The notes under the pieces were generated by a model. That model saw only the letters and a program-made list of their open reading frames with translations. It was not told where the DNA came from and did no database searches. The translations under genes were made by a program, and so were the position numbers. 64,000 nucleotides of DNA from Prorocentrum cordatum. Lineage: Eukaryota; Sar; Dinophyceae; Prorocentrales; Prorocentraceae. Of the stretch, positions 52,801-62,793 are shown piece by piece. The first letter of the stretch is position 1. Every line of letters starts with the position of its first letter. The stretch is from assembly GCA_963575745.1 (NCBI GenBank), contig CAUYUJ010003625.1:488635-552634 (forward strand), in the 5' to 3' direction.

Positions 52801-53153
52801 TCGAGGAAGTCATCGTTCTGAACTGAGGCCTCGTCAGCGCTCTCTGCCAGTCGCATCCCTGCCAGCAAGTCGGCGCTCACGACGCCACAGTACGCCTTGA
52901 AGATCACCTTCCAATCGTTCCACTTGTGCTCTTCGCCCGTGAACACGTCTGGCTTGCCCAGCGTGCGGGTGTCCACGAGCGACTCGGCTCGAGGCTGCGG
53001 CACAGGCCCGTCCACCCGTGGTCTAGCCTCGGCCACACGGCCGAGCCGCTGCACCTCGGCCGTGAGATCGTTATCCCTCTTCTGGCGGTTCTGCAGCTCC
53101 TGGGCCAGCGCTATCATCTGCTGCTCTAGAGCCTGCACGCGCTCCTCCGCCAT
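48575..53153 (-). mobile_element. Ty1/copia-type element A, 3' truncated, otherwise nearly intact
   Basis: Gag, protease, integrase, methyltransferase-like module and the start of RT read open over about 4.6 kb with a single phase change at a CT repeat (49,840-49,857). It ends abruptly in the RT at about 48,575 where element B's gag begins. No LTR was recognised. Of all elements here this is the best preserved and so probably the youngest. Confidence 0.8.
49812..53153 (-). CDS. Element A gag-protease-integrase polyprotein (1,113 codons)
   Basis: Residues 1-40 coiled coil (RVQALEQQMIALAQELQNRQ), 60-260 capsid-like (KWNDWKVIFKAYCGVV, YEQRSGEAITASMRIGIVLR), 268-315 Lys/Gly/Ser-rich linker, CCHC knuckle at 324-337 (CWGCGGRGHTQREC). 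Protease box GIDSRAAASVLPRG with D464 (usual D-S-G-A-A; the Gly is Arg). Pre-integrase HEVLHEPYRAWCREC. Integrase: IVYGYLGERED (V676 where the family has Asp), FVFRSDGEAPLVAL (D736), GNGLAEHAVREVEA (E777), then RRGADGRTAWELRHGR. A second Cys pair (GCYGCAAI) lies in the linker near residue 1000. The ATG at 53,153 opens the coiled coil, 4 bases after the stop of an upstream 116-codon frame. V676 and R466 suggest loss of activity although the frame is open. Confidence 0.75.
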   Translation of the reverse strand: MAEERVQALEQQMIALAQELQNRQKRDNDLTAEVQRLGRVAEARPRVDGPVPQPRAESLVDTRTLGKPDVFTGEEHKWNDWKVIFKAYCGVVSADLLAGMRLAESADEASVQNDDFLEENMRQASQQMYYILLLLCRQHPLTTIVNAGENEGFQAWRKLVEYYEPNARSRIAGQLLNILNFSFTGDVEDRLALFERELLRYEQRSGEAITASMRIGIVLRQLEEGPLRQHLLLNATRLVEWQDFRREVTDIRRAHSAIAPVPVPMDLSAFTKGDGKGRFKGDGKGKSKSSGKGESKGDSKGKSKSDGKSKTSSKSHGQQLGPLCWGCGGRGHTQRECPSKRRGTLASMEQTLARINASQSTSATVPSAASSISTAATTRLSPATAMSGTSSRQVAALYLNDAGEQVSYPFANLHSLSIYDPGPDKADVAPVDSATGAALDLNMIHGNSDAEEVELNGILRVGIDSRAAASVLPRGSCADYPVHEGGQAISCKTASGHYVNDEGEKILVGAMPGASQARAAKFRVADVSKPLLSVAEMVDSGHRLVFDSEGGQDISYAHHKTSGDVVRFCRRNKVYEMDMHVDPHVPEVCPVEAAGREPPEGEAGQPGAAHEEVAEGPPARPAREPAAPTAAERAAHEVLHEPYRAWCRECVSGRGLSAGHQTKDHQESALAVVGIVYGYLGEREDATPLLIGKDSKQRWFHASVVPAKGTQHPWPAKSWSRRLASAGHKRFVFRSDGEAPLVALTTRIGAKLKEEYGIETVPEESAVGDSQGNGLAEHAVREVEAKAGAVRAQVDDLHGVSIGVEHPVTPWMVEFAAMSINLGRRGADGRTAWELRHGRPFNKDLACFSEKVLYLPGGKRKAGIEDKFLAGLYLGPTLRTDEVYIGTELGVLRARAFQRLTVEQRADKDLLNSLVGKPWAPAPTDVEVDEVPVAIEIRAPAPAPVAPLGGPLAPIPEAGDLPPRALRVGRPPAGPRAVYIRKDVEIAKYGLSPGCYGCAAILNGARAQAHSAECRARIEQAMQDDEEAKQRLEDARERKRHRTDVAGPVYQEGGSSGSGGPAPAQQAPPAPEAAAAADAAMAPAPHDPGDDNMQEEIGALLLSLSATAGARPT

Positions 53154-53154
53154 C

Positions 53155-53505
53155 TCAGCGGCGGTTCGCGCGCAGCTTCGTGAAATCCTTCAGGTGCTGG
53201 CCCAGCGCTGCCCAGGTCCTCCTCAGCCTGAACAGCTTGCGTAGCTGCCTCGCCACTCTCCTCCAGCCTCGATGGACCTCGACGAGCTCCCACTCGTCGC
53301 CCTCGCTGGAGCTGGGCCCGGCAGGCCCTGCTGTGGCTCCCGCACCGGCGGCCGGCCCCAGGCTGCTGGGGCTCCCCGCGCCGCTGGCGGGAGAGGGGGC
53401 CGCGGAGCCCGACCCTGTGGACTGGGAGGGTCGGGACCACGGCTCCGCTACCATGGCGAGATCTTTTCTTCGGGTGCTTGCCTTGAGCCATACCAGCAAT
53501 GGCAT
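53155..53505 (-). CDS. Small ORF directly upstream of element A gag (116 codons)
   Basis: Ser/Pro/Gly-rich first half, then a charged, Trp-containing stretch (GDEWELVEVHRGWRRVARQL, FRLRRTWAALGQHLKDF). The stop (TGA) and the gag start (ATG) form TGAGATG at 53,151-53,157. It may be the true N-terminal part of gag, joined by a frame change, or a leader ORF. No family recognised. Confidence 0.4.
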   Translation of the reverse strand: MPLLVWLKASTRRKDLAMVAEPWSRPSQSTGSGSAAPSPASGAGSPSSLGPAAGAGATAGPAGPSSSEGDEWELVEVHRGWRRVARQLRKLFRLRRTWAALGQHLKDFTKLRANRR

Positions 53506-53716
53506 GATCTCTGTCAGTAAACCTGCTGGGGGTCTCTGGATTCCTGCAGACGACGAAAACGAGGACGAGAACGAGGAGGGACGGCAGCGCCAACCACGGC
53601 ACGTACGCCGGCAGCGACAGAAGGAGGGAGGGAAAAAAAGGAGGACCCCCAGCGGCCCGCCAAGAAAACACTTCTACAAATTTGCAACACAGTTAAACGA
53701 AGAAAAGAGCGCGATT
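53506..53716. other. Element A upstream region
   Basis: A possible 5' untranslated or LTR region for element A, ending where the satellite block begins. No repeat partner was found in the window. Confidence 0.3.
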
Positions 53717-53854
53717 ATTTATGTTCGGCGATGACGGGCGTCATGGGGAGGAGGGCGAAGGGGGGTATGACGTAACGCCACCCCGCCGTGTGGCTCCGGC
53801 ACCGCAGCCGCGCCCGCGCGCGCGACGCGACGAGCGACGAGCGACGAGCGACGA

Positions 53855-53895
<41 letters not shown>

Positions 53896-55237
53896 AGCAG
53901 CGCGTAGGTGGCGATATGCCCCACTGCGAGTGTGTACACAACAACGCTCGCGTGCACCACAGCGCGCGTGTATACCACAGCGCCTGCGTACACCGCAACA
54001 ACCGTGTGCAACGCAGCTCCAGTGTACGCAGCGTCAGTGTACACCACAGTGCCTGCGTACACTATAGCGCTGGTGTACATGTGCACACCGCAGCTACCAT
54101 GTGCAACACAGCGCCTGTGTGTACACCACAAAACGTGCGTGCACCGCAGCGCCTGTGCACGCCACAGCGCGCGTTTACACCACAGCATCCGCGTGCAACG
54201 CAGCGCTGGTGTACACCACGGTGCCTGCGTGCATAGGACAAGTAGAAAGAACATGTGCGTGAGGATTTGATGCGGACAACTAGACGCCACGCCAGAACGT
54301 GTTGAGAATCGAATGCGACGATGTTTCTTCCTCCCTCTTCCTCCTCTTCCTCCACCACCTCCTCCTCCTCCTCCTCCTTCTCCTCCTCCTCCTCCTCTTC
54401 CTCATCGTCGTCCTCCTCCACCTCCTCCTCGTCCTCCTCCTCCTCCTCCTCCTCCTCCTCCTCCTGATCCTCCTCCGTACCCCATGTCGTGCGGGTTGGC
54501 GCACGTGCGCATCTCAGCGCGCACCGCAGACTGGTCTATTGAATCGGCCCACTTGGCTCTGACACGGCCGATTTAGCTGGAGCTTCCTGGACGCAGATGT
54601 AAAGAAAAGGGTGATGCGGGCGGACTCGGAGGACTCATAGATTCCAGCGGCGTTCCGTTGTCCATACGGACTATTTTCCAATGTTTTCTGTGGAATCCAC
54701 AAGTACTCAACGCTGTCATAAAGATTCGTTCTAACACTCTATATACAATAGTGGTGTTGTGTTGCACACGGTTGCTGTGACGCACACAGGCGCCGTGGTG
54801 CACAAGCACTGCAATGTACGCGCGTATTGTGGTGTACACTGGTGCTGTGTTGCACACGGCTGATGTGGTGTACGCAAGCGCTGTGGTGTGCACAAGAGCT
54901 GTTGAGTCCGCAGGCACAGTGGCACAAACTGGCGCTGTGTTGCACGCGGTTGCTGTGGTGTACATATGCGGCGTGGTGTACACAGCCACTGTGGTGCACG
55001 CAGGAACTGTGGTGTACACAAGCGTTGTGGTGCAAATCGCCACCTACATGCTGGCGCTACCCGTCCTCCGTCATGCTTTAGCATTCCCAAAACGCCGCCG
55101 GCGCGAAACGTGACGTCATCGACCCTCTCAACCCCCTTAGATAATTGCCGTCATCGGCCCGGAATAAAAAAAGGGGGTTCAGCCGCGTCCGCGCGCACGA
55201 CGACTATGAGCGACGAGCGACAAGCCACGAGCGACGA

Positions 55238-55271
<34 letters not shown>

Positions 55272-55434
55272 CACGAACGACGACGACGACGACGACTGCG
55301 GACCAAACTCCTATGCGGATTCCTTCGTGGACGCCTACGCAGATCCCAATGCGCACGGCGGCAGTGCCCGGAGCAAAGGGGGGGGGGGGCAGCGGGGGCC
55401 ATGACGCCCGCCATGCCCCAAGCAATAAAGAAAC
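53717..55434. repeat. Complex satellite block, copy 1
   Basis: Starts TTTATGTTCGGCGATGACG and ends CCCCAAGCAATAAAGAAA, as does copy 2 at 56,893-58,365. Internal order: GAC run (53,830-53,890); minisatellite with TACACCACAGCGCCTGCG units (53,930-54,240); CTC tract (54,330-54,478); a shared 150-bp core (GCGCATCTCAGCG, TTGAATCGG.CCACTTGG, TTAGCTGGA); minisatellite in the opposite orientation with GTGGTGTACACAGGCGCTG units (54,740-55,040); CGCCGGCGCGAAACGTGACG; GAC run (55,220-55,270). Frames through it are repeat products. Confidence 0.85.
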
Positions 55435-56892
55435 GGGCTCAAAATTATACGACAAAAAAAAAAGAAACGAATAATAACAAGAAGAAAAAAGGCACAACAA
55501 ACAGCAGGAAACGGAGGGCGGAAGCGGCCTTCCGTCCGAACCTTGGGCTGCGTTCCGGGCCGCGGCAGCCCTGGCAAGGCCGCGCGGCTTCGTGAGCCGG
55601 GCCACAGGGGCGCTGCTGCTGATGCCGTTCGGCCTGCAGGGGACCATGATCATTGAATGCCATAATTTTCTGGTCGCCACCGCAGAGATCGGTCACTACC
55701 GACTTTGCCTCAAGTTCCGGCATCGGTCGCGACCGATTTGAAGTGCCGATCGGTCGCTACCGGTCGCGGCCCAAAAAATCTGGTATCCAGTGATCTGGGG
55801 GCGGGGGGGCAGAGCAGAGGCGGAGGCGGATGCTAAGTTTTCGATCAGGGGCCTTTTATACGGGAGCGCCGGGGGGGGGTGCGAGGGAATGGGGGGGCCA
55901 TCAGGGAAGCCAGGGGGGATCCCTGGAAGCCCTGCCGCCCTCTTTTTCGATGGCCCCGAACCCTTTTACCGGAGCCGCCCACATTCCTCTAAGTCGCCAC
56001 GCACCTCACATGTGCGCGCCGCCAACCCCTGTCACCCATCGATATTCGGCGGTCTCTGGCGGTCTTCTGCGGTTTCTGGCGGTTTCGGCGGGTTCTAGCG
56101 GCCTTCTGCGCGAAAGTTGGATTGCTGCGGTTGGCAAGAGATCCATGCCGAACGCCCCACAAAAGGAGAAGCATATAGGGAGGCGGGAAAGGAAGCAAAC
56201 AGGATGGGAAAACGGGACGACAAGGATGCTCATGGCACGGCAACGCGCATCATTTGTATTGTCGTTCGAGCCCCAGCCGCCCCCCCGCCGAAGTGAACCC
56301 TTGGCGTCGACCGGAAACACGCCCAGCAACTGCGCCGAAGTGCGTTCGCGCCTTCGCTGCACGCAGGAAGCGCCCTGGGCAACAACGGCCTATAGCGCAC
56401 GGCAACGGCCTGCGTAATTTGATTCGGCCCCCGCGCCGCCCTCCAAAAGCTGCGCAACAGAGGTAACGCAGGTGCTGGGTCACTCTGAGGTGTAGCCGAA
56501 CATTGCTCCTGTGGCTCATGCCAGCCATCAACGCACTCGCAGTCCGCCTCGGTTCCTGCTTGCGCACGTGAACACGCTCTGTAGGCCTGAGATCATCCTC
56601 ACAAGTCCTTGTCATCGAGGGCCCGAGCTAAGTGGCTCGCAGCGCAATGCGGGCGATACCCCAAGACCGTCATCAAGGCCTCGGCCGCGAAGGCCTTTTC
56701 CGACGGGTTCTGAAGGAGGGCCCTTACGAGCATTCGATCACAACCTGGCTCGGTTCACCATGCACGATGTGCCTCTGTAGAATGGCTGCGGTGGTCCGAA
56801 CCCACTCGTGGCAGCTGGGTAAGGACCCCGGCACTCTAAGAGCCTCGGCTGCGATGCCCGCCCGCGAAGAAAGAGGAGGCAGGAAGGCGTTT
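55435..56892. other. Spacer between the two satellite blocks, no gene recognised
   Basis: Contains a cluster of palindromic CGGTCGCNACCG motifs (55,670-55,775, including a perfect 16-nt palindrome at 55,722-55,737). It also has a TCTGGCGGT-type short tandem run at 56,045-56,105 and several G homopolymers. Short frames only. Confidence 0.5.
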
Positions 56893-58365
56893 CTTTATGT
56901 TCGGCGATGACGGCGTCATGGGGGGGGGGAGGGCGGGGGGGGGTATGACGTGACGCCCCCCCCGCCGTGTGGCTCGGGCACCACAGCCGCGCCCGCGCGC
57001 ACGACGCGACGAGCGACGAGCGACGAGCGACGACGACGACGCGAGCAACATGTAAGTCGCGATCTGGCCATTGCGCCTGTGTGCACCACAACGCTCGCGT
57101 GAACCACGCCGCGCGTGTGCACCACAGCGCCTGCGTACACCGCAACAGCCGTGTGCAACGCACCGCCCGCATATACCACAATACTTGGGAGCACTGCAGC
57201 GCCAGTGTACATACACCGCAGCAGCCATGTGCAACACAACGCCTGTGTACACCACAGTGCTTGCATGCACCGCAGCGCCTGTGCACGCCACAGCGCCTGT
57301 TTACACCACAGTATCCGCGTGCAACGCAGCGCTGGTGTACACCACAGTGCCTGCGTACATAGTAGAAGAAGCATGTACGTCAGGATATGATGCGAACAAT
57401 TAAACGCCACGCCAGGAAAGTGACGCTTTCCCCTCCTCGCTCCTCCTCCACCTCCTCCTCCTCCTCCTCCTCGTCCTCCTTTTCCTCCTTCTTACCCCCT
57501 GTCGTGCGGCTTGGCGTTACAACGAACGTGCGCATCTCAGCGTGCACCGCAGAATGGTCGATTGAATCGGTCCACTTGGTTGTTGGACGGCCACTTTAGC
57601 TGGAACCTCCTGGACGCATATGGGAATTAGGGTGATGCGGGCGGACTCGGGGGGACTCGTAGATTCCGGCGGCGCTCCTTTGTCCATGAGTGTGTTGCTG
57701 TGTACGGCTGACGTGGTGCACACAGGCGCCGTGGCGTACACAAGCACTGCAGTGCACGCAAGCATTGTGGTGTACACTGGTGTTGTGTTGCGCACGGCTG
57801 ATGTGGTGTACGGAGGCGATGTGGTGTACACAGGAGCTGCTGTGCCCGCAGGCACGGTGGCACAAACTGACGTTGTGTTGCACGCGGCTGCTGTGGTGTG
57901 CATCGGCGGTGTGGTGTACACAGGCGCTGTGGTGCACGCGGGCACTGTGATGTACACAGGCGTTGTGGTGCATATCGCCACCTACATGTTCGTGCTACCC
58001 GTCCTCCGTCATGCCTGACCATTCCCAAACGCCGCCGGCGCGAAACGTGACGTCATCGACCCCCTCCCCCCCAGATGATTGCCGTCATCGGCCCGGACCT
58101 AAAAATAGGCTCCAGCCGCTTCCGCGCGCACGACGACGATGGGCGACGAGCGACGAACCACGAGCGACGACGACGAACGACGACGACGACGACGACGACG
58201 ACGCCTGCGGACCAAACACCTATGCGGATTCCTACGCGGGCACCTACGCGATCCCAATGCGCACGGCGGCAGTGCCAGGAGCGCACTGGGGGGGGAGCGT
58301 TGCGTCATGGGGAGGGGGGGGGGGCGGGGGCCATGACGCCCGTCATGCCCCAAGCAATAAAGAAA
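56893..58365. repeat. Complex satellite block, copy 2
   Basis: Direct repeat of 53,717-55,434, about 3.18 kb to the right and about 250 bp shorter, mostly in the CTC and minisatellite parts. The forward-type minisatellite is at 57,060-57,365, the CTC tract at 57,440-57,495, the shared core at 57,520-57,690 and the reverse-type minisatellite at 57,690-57,975. Confidence 0.85.
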
Positions 58366-59340
58366 TGGCCTCCAGCGAGGGCAAGAGGGCAGAGGACGCA
58401 GGGCAAGAAGGCGGAGGGCAAATAAAGCAGGAGGGAAAGAGGGAGGACGGAGCATGACGGAGCAAGAGGAAGGCGAAGTAAGGATCAGGAGAAAAAGGGG
58501 AGGAAGGGACGGAAGGGGGGGGGAGCAAAAAGTGAGTGAGTGAGCGACGACGGTCACGAAGCGAATTCTGTGGATGACGACGCCCGACAACGTTGGGAAA
58601 ATATGTTGCTCGTTTGGAAGTCGTGGCCTCATGGCACGGCTGCCCGAGGCCTCTCGAACACTGGCAAGCGAAATGCCCACATGGACAGCAATGCGATGGC
58701 TACTGTGCACCATCACCCCAGCTGCATGTGAATATGCACATGCACCCGTGTCGGCAATCCAACCAGGAACCCGTCAATGTTACCGGGCTCCAGACACGGA
58801 CTGCCGCACCACACAGCACAAGTGGCCAGGATAGCGGGGCTGCAGCACCTAAGACACCGGCGCCCACAATCAGCTAAAACGCGGGCGGCACTGAACACAT
58901 GCACAGCCGAAGGAGCAACGGGAGGGTTGGGCCGCTCAGAAGTTTCCTTAAGGGCACCTACTTCCACTTCTTTCTAAGACTCCAAGGCATCTACCGTGGC
59001 TCGTAACAGCCTCACTCGCACAATGGAAGCTGCACGCTCATTATCCTGGCACGCGAACCTCCTATCCTCGGGAACACGGACCCGCTTGGCGGCAGCCGTG
59101 TCAATAATATCAGCAACAGAATTTCCCTGCACCATCCACGCTGGCGCTGACCATCAGGCAAACTCGCGCAACTCCAGATGTGAATTGGTAATCAATACCG
59201 CAAATATATGCCTCATCTCGCCCTCGAAACTGCTCACCCAACTGCCGCCGCAAATCGGCATCAGGCCCTGACAGAGACCCATGGCGTCTCTCGGCCCAGC
59301 TATCATCCACTCCACTGTTGTCCGTGACATAGACCACGTG
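58366..59340. other. No gene recognised
   Basis: A purine-rich GGAGGAAGG-type stretch (58,380-58,530) after the satellite block, then ordinary spacer. Short frames on both strands lack domains. Confidence 0.4.
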
Positions 59341-60394
59341 CTATGACGTGGCTCGCGCCGTCAAGAGCCATGCTCGCAGCTCGCCGCGAGGGGCCGCCTG
59401 ACGCGCTTCCACCAGAGGCCCTGGTATGGCGGCCCCTACTCTGAGGGGAATGGCCCCATCCACTCTGGCAATCGAAATGCAAAACCGTCGGAGCCGATCG
59501 TCACTGGACTCCGCCCCCCCCTCGCAACACCACAGGGCTCCTCCTTCTTGAGCTTCTTCTCGCGCTTCATCTTCAGGCGCGCCTCCTCGATGTTCTCCTT
59601 TGTCTTTCTCACGGACGCCAGTCGCTTGTCGCGCATCTTGCATTTCGAGTAGTGCCCGTGCTGGTTCCCGCCGCTCCACCTTGTGGCCAACGGGTGGGAA
59701 CAGCTCGACTGCTCATCCTCTACCTTGCCCATCAGAGTCACGCGCAGGGCCATGATCGCCGACTGGCGCGAGATCGCGCAGACCCTGAGGAACAGCGCCA
59801 TCTTGATGGACCACCTGCGCCACGTGCGAACGGCCGGGCTCAGCAGGAAGGCGCCCTCGTAGAACAGCTACTTCTCGACCACCGCCATGGCCTCCTCCTC
59901 GAAGTTGATGCGCTGCAGCTCGGTGTCGACCCAGGGGTCGGGAGTCTGATCCCAGTTCATCTCGATCTCTGACCCCGCTTCCTCCACGTACTCCGGGATC
60001 ACCTCCAGCTCCGGGTCCGATTCGATGATGTCGCGCTGAGTCCTCAGCACCTGCTGGCGTAGATGCGAAAGCGAGCGAGTGCTCCGGGGCTTGATGATCT
60101 TGACCTTCTGGGTCGGCATCGGGCGCTCGATACCGTAGAGCGTGCAAGGGTCGCTGGCCCGACTGGTCACTGCTAGAGCTCGAGCCGGGATGTGCCACGG
60201 AGGGTCGGCTAGCCCCTGGGCCTGAAAACTGCCTGGCACTGGTTCCCGACTGTTCTGAGGCAAGGCTGGATGGGGAGAGAGCGAGAGAAGAGCGAACGCT
60301 GTCCCTCGCAGGCAGTGCAGCCCGCCCCGCCCCCTACGTCCTGACCGAGAGCCTCGATCGGAAACTCCGTGTACCCGATCCAGCGGCCGGCAAA
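59341..60394 (-). pseudogene. Element E, region after protease with C-HP/GNQH motif
   Basis: Two frames. The first (to 59,868) ends in a charged region: RPMPTQKVKIIKPRSTRSLS, HLRQQVLRTQRDIIESDPEL and a Glu-rich end (ELQRINFEEEAMAVVEK). The second (59,801-59,436) reads RVTLMGKVEDEQSSCSHPLA, RWSGGNQHGHYSKCKMRDKR, then a Lys/Glu helix. The C-S-H-P...G-G-N-Q-H...C is the same pattern as in the 0.9-2.4 kb frame. One Cys of the last C-x2-C pair is Arg, so zinc binding would be weakened. It follows the gag-protease frame of element E but in other phases, so it is pseudogenic. Confidence 0.5.
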
Positions 60395-62620
60395 CTACAG
60401 CACCTCGCTCGGGACGCCGTCGGCCCAGGAGCCCTCGAGGATGCGGCAGCCGGACGAGCCGTCGTCCAGCATCTGATAGATGACGCGGCCCGGCCCTGAA
60501 TATGAAATCGAGGCTGGAGGTGGGCCGGCCTCGGCAAAAGAAAAAGGATCCTGCCTCGGACTCACGTGCACGCGCCGAACGACGCTCTCCAGCTGGACCC
60601 AGCAATCCTGCAACTTCGACGGTACCTCGAGCCACGAGTGAGCTCCGCCAGTCTCCACAACGAAGGGAGGGGACTTGTCCGCCAGATCCTGGTGAATCGA
60701 GAAATCCGCGGACTCGCGGCCTATGAGCGAGACGGCTCGGTGGCCCGAGGGCAGCTTCAGCAATTTGAGATCCTGGCGGTTGCCTTCCTCCCCGATCATC
60801 ATGACATCCCATCGAAGGTCGATCGCGGACTTGAGAAACTCCAGAAACGTCGCTGGCAGCAATGGGGGACACGGGCGGGGCAGAATCAGAAATTCGACCA
60901 CGCCACACGCTTGAAGAGAGACAGGAACTGCAGCTACTCCGATCGGCTTGGCCTTTCCGCCCACTCCATTGGCGGTCGGAACCTTGTCGGTGTCAAAGAT
61001 GTGCACCTCATATCCTTTCTTCTTGAACGCCGACCTGAGCCGATCGATATCTGGGGCGCCTATCAACGCCTGGCCAGCCGCCGTGTCCACCAGGGCGTAC
61101 TCGTCCATGTCCTGCAGCGCAGCCGCAACGAGCATCTCTAGGTCCACCTGACCCGGAGACGGCAACCGCTGGCCCACCTGGCCCGTGATCGTCTTGCCCG
61201 CGGTCTCCATGAGCGGTCCCACCTGGCCCTCCTCATGGGAGATCGCAGTCCAGCTCGTCCCAGAGTGGGTGCTCGCACCGTGCTTCAAGTTGAAATAGAA
61301 CGAAGACTGCACCGGCTTCTTGTCTTGCCTCTTTCCGGCTGCCGGTCGGGATGACTCCGACTTCAGGCGATCTGCTCTACTTCGGTACGGCTTCCTGCAG
61401 TCCTCACGCCAGTGCCCCTTTTCCCAACAATTCGAACAGCGTGACCTTTTCTTGAAATCGCCCCTGGTGACCTTCTTCGTGTTCTTGCGTCTATCGAAGA
61501 AGTCCCTGTCCACCCGTCTGTTGGTCTTGAGCTGCCTGGCCTCTGCCCACGCCCTGCGACGCTGCGGGAGCGTTACCTCTGCGAACACATCCAATATGTG
61601 CTCCTCGTCCAGATCCTGGGAGTCCAGAGAGACGAGGATGGTTGTCAGCTCCTGCTCATCGAACTCCATCTCGAAGAGGCCGAAGCAGTCGCTGTCGTCG
61701 TACAACCCGCAGTCGTACTCGTCGGCTTCTTCTGGCACCGTGACCGCGAATGTCTTTGCCGGCGCGGCCGCAGGAGCCCGTGGAAGCGTCTGCGTCTCCG
61801 TGATGTCAAGCTCGAGCAAGGCGGCACGAACTGCGTCTATCGTCTTTCTGCCGGCCATCAACGTTCTCAGGTTCAGCCTCAGCTGAGGTGTCAGATTCGC
61901 TCCTTCCTCGTAGTACCTGGCCGTGACCTGGTCTGGAAGCGTCAGTCCCAGCCTTTCGGCTGCTGCTATCTGCTGATCTCGCCTGACTACAAAATCTGTG
62001 AGCGTCTCCCCCTTCCGCATAGCGAAATCGAACAATGCCTCGCTGTGTGCCTCTCTTTCTTTGCCTCCCGGGCGTTCCCCGCTCAACAGCTTGAGGTGGT
62101 CGATGACCTTCTGGATACCGTCACTTTCATCGACCAGGTGCCTGATGCTCTTAAACATCGCCTGCAACTCGATGGGAAACGACTCGATGATACGCCCGGC
62201 CCGAGCTTCCGTCTTGAAGGCGGTTCTCTGGTTCCAGGACTTAAGACTTGCAAGGTACAACTCCAAATTCTCTAACCCGTGCCATGTCGGAAGCGCAGAG
62301 TAGTCTCGATTGACTTCTTCCCACGGTGACTTACCCCGCGAGTTGGACCCTGACCAACTCCAGGAGGACCACCATCTCCAATCAGACCACTCGGTGCCTC
62401 GCCAGTCTCCCCACGCCTCTTCTCCACTCGTAGAGCCTGCTGGGGCTCCATCTGGTCCATCCTTCTTGGGCGTGGAGAGCTTCTCCCACGGGTCGTGTAC
62501 ATGGGCGCTCTGTTGCTCGCGAACTTTTCCGCCTCGAGCGTCGCCCTCACCACCACGCTGAGCAGAGCCCCCCTGACCCATGTCCTCGTTCACGCTCCGG
62601 CTACCATTGTCGGCTGGCAT
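60395..62620 (-). CDS. Element E gag-protease polyprotein (741 codons)
   Basis: N-terminal Gly/Ser/Trp-rich region (to residue about 100). Capsid-like part: YSALPTWHGLENLELYLASL, SWNQRTAFKTEARAGRIIES, EALFDFAMRKGETLTDFVVR, LRLNLRTLMAGRKTIDAVRA. Then an acidic linker, a basic stretch and one CCHC knuckle (CSNCWEKGHWREDC). Protease: ALVDTAAGQALIGAPDIDRL (D-T-A-A where retropepsins have D-T/S-G-A), with a flap-like NGVGGKAKPIGVAAVPV, VEFLILPRPCPPLLPATFLE and LLKLPSGHRAVSLIG. The order fits gag-protease of a copia-type element related to the one at 3.2-5.6 kb. The frame is intact over 741 codons, but no integrase or RT follows. The ATG at 62,620 gives MPADNGSRS. Confidence 0.7.
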   Translation of the reverse strand: MPADNGSRSVNEDMGQGGSAQRGGEGDARGGKVREQQSAHVHDPWEKLSTPKKDGPDGAPAGSTSGEEAWGDWRGTEWSDWRWWSSWSWSGSNSRGKSPWEEVNRDYSALPTWHGLENLELYLASLKSWNQRTAFKTEARAGRIIESFPIELQAMFKSIRHLVDESDGIQKVIDHLKLLSGERPGGKEREAHSEALFDFAMRKGETLTDFVVRRDQQIAAAERLGLTLPDQVTARYYEEGANLTPQLRLNLRTLMAGRKTIDAVRAALLELDITETQTLPRAPAAAPAKTFAVTVPEEADEYDCGLYDDSDCFGLFEMEFDEQELTTILVSLDSQDLDEEHILDVFAEVTLPQRRRAWAEARQLKTNRRVDRDFFDRRKNTKKVTRGDFKKRSRCSNCWEKGHWREDCRKPYRSRADRLKSESSRPAAGKRQDKKPVQSSFYFNLKHGASTHSGTSWTAISHEEGQVGPLMETAGKTITGQVGQRLPSPGQVDLEMLVAAALQDMDEYALVDTAAGQALIGAPDIDRLRSAFKKKGYEVHIFDTDKVPTANGVGGKAKPIGVAAVPVSLQACGVVEFLILPRPCPPLLPATFLEFLKSAIDLRWDVMMIGEEGNRQDLKLLKLPSGHRAVSLIGRESADFSIHQDLADKSPPFVVETGGAHSWLEVPSKLQDCWVQLESVVRRVHVSPRQDPFSFAEAGPPPASISYSGPGRVIYQMLDDGSSGCRILEGSWADGVPSEVL

Positions 62621-62793
62621 TGGGGGCGGATGAGGCCGATAGGCCCGAGAAGATCACTTTCTCAGACGAGAGTGCGAGCGAACTCCGACAAATCAGCTCA
62701 ATGGCGCGAGGGCGCCCCGAAGCCAAATTCGCTGCAAGGATGCTGTCGGTCAAAAAGGGGAGAGGACAGGAGGGGAAAATGTGAACAATTCGG

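Noticed and set aside
53721-58018. Val/Tyr/Thr/Cys-rich frames that look like repetitive secreted proteins
   Set aside because: They read the TACACCACAG minisatellites in several phases and both directions with equal openness, so no frame is preferred.
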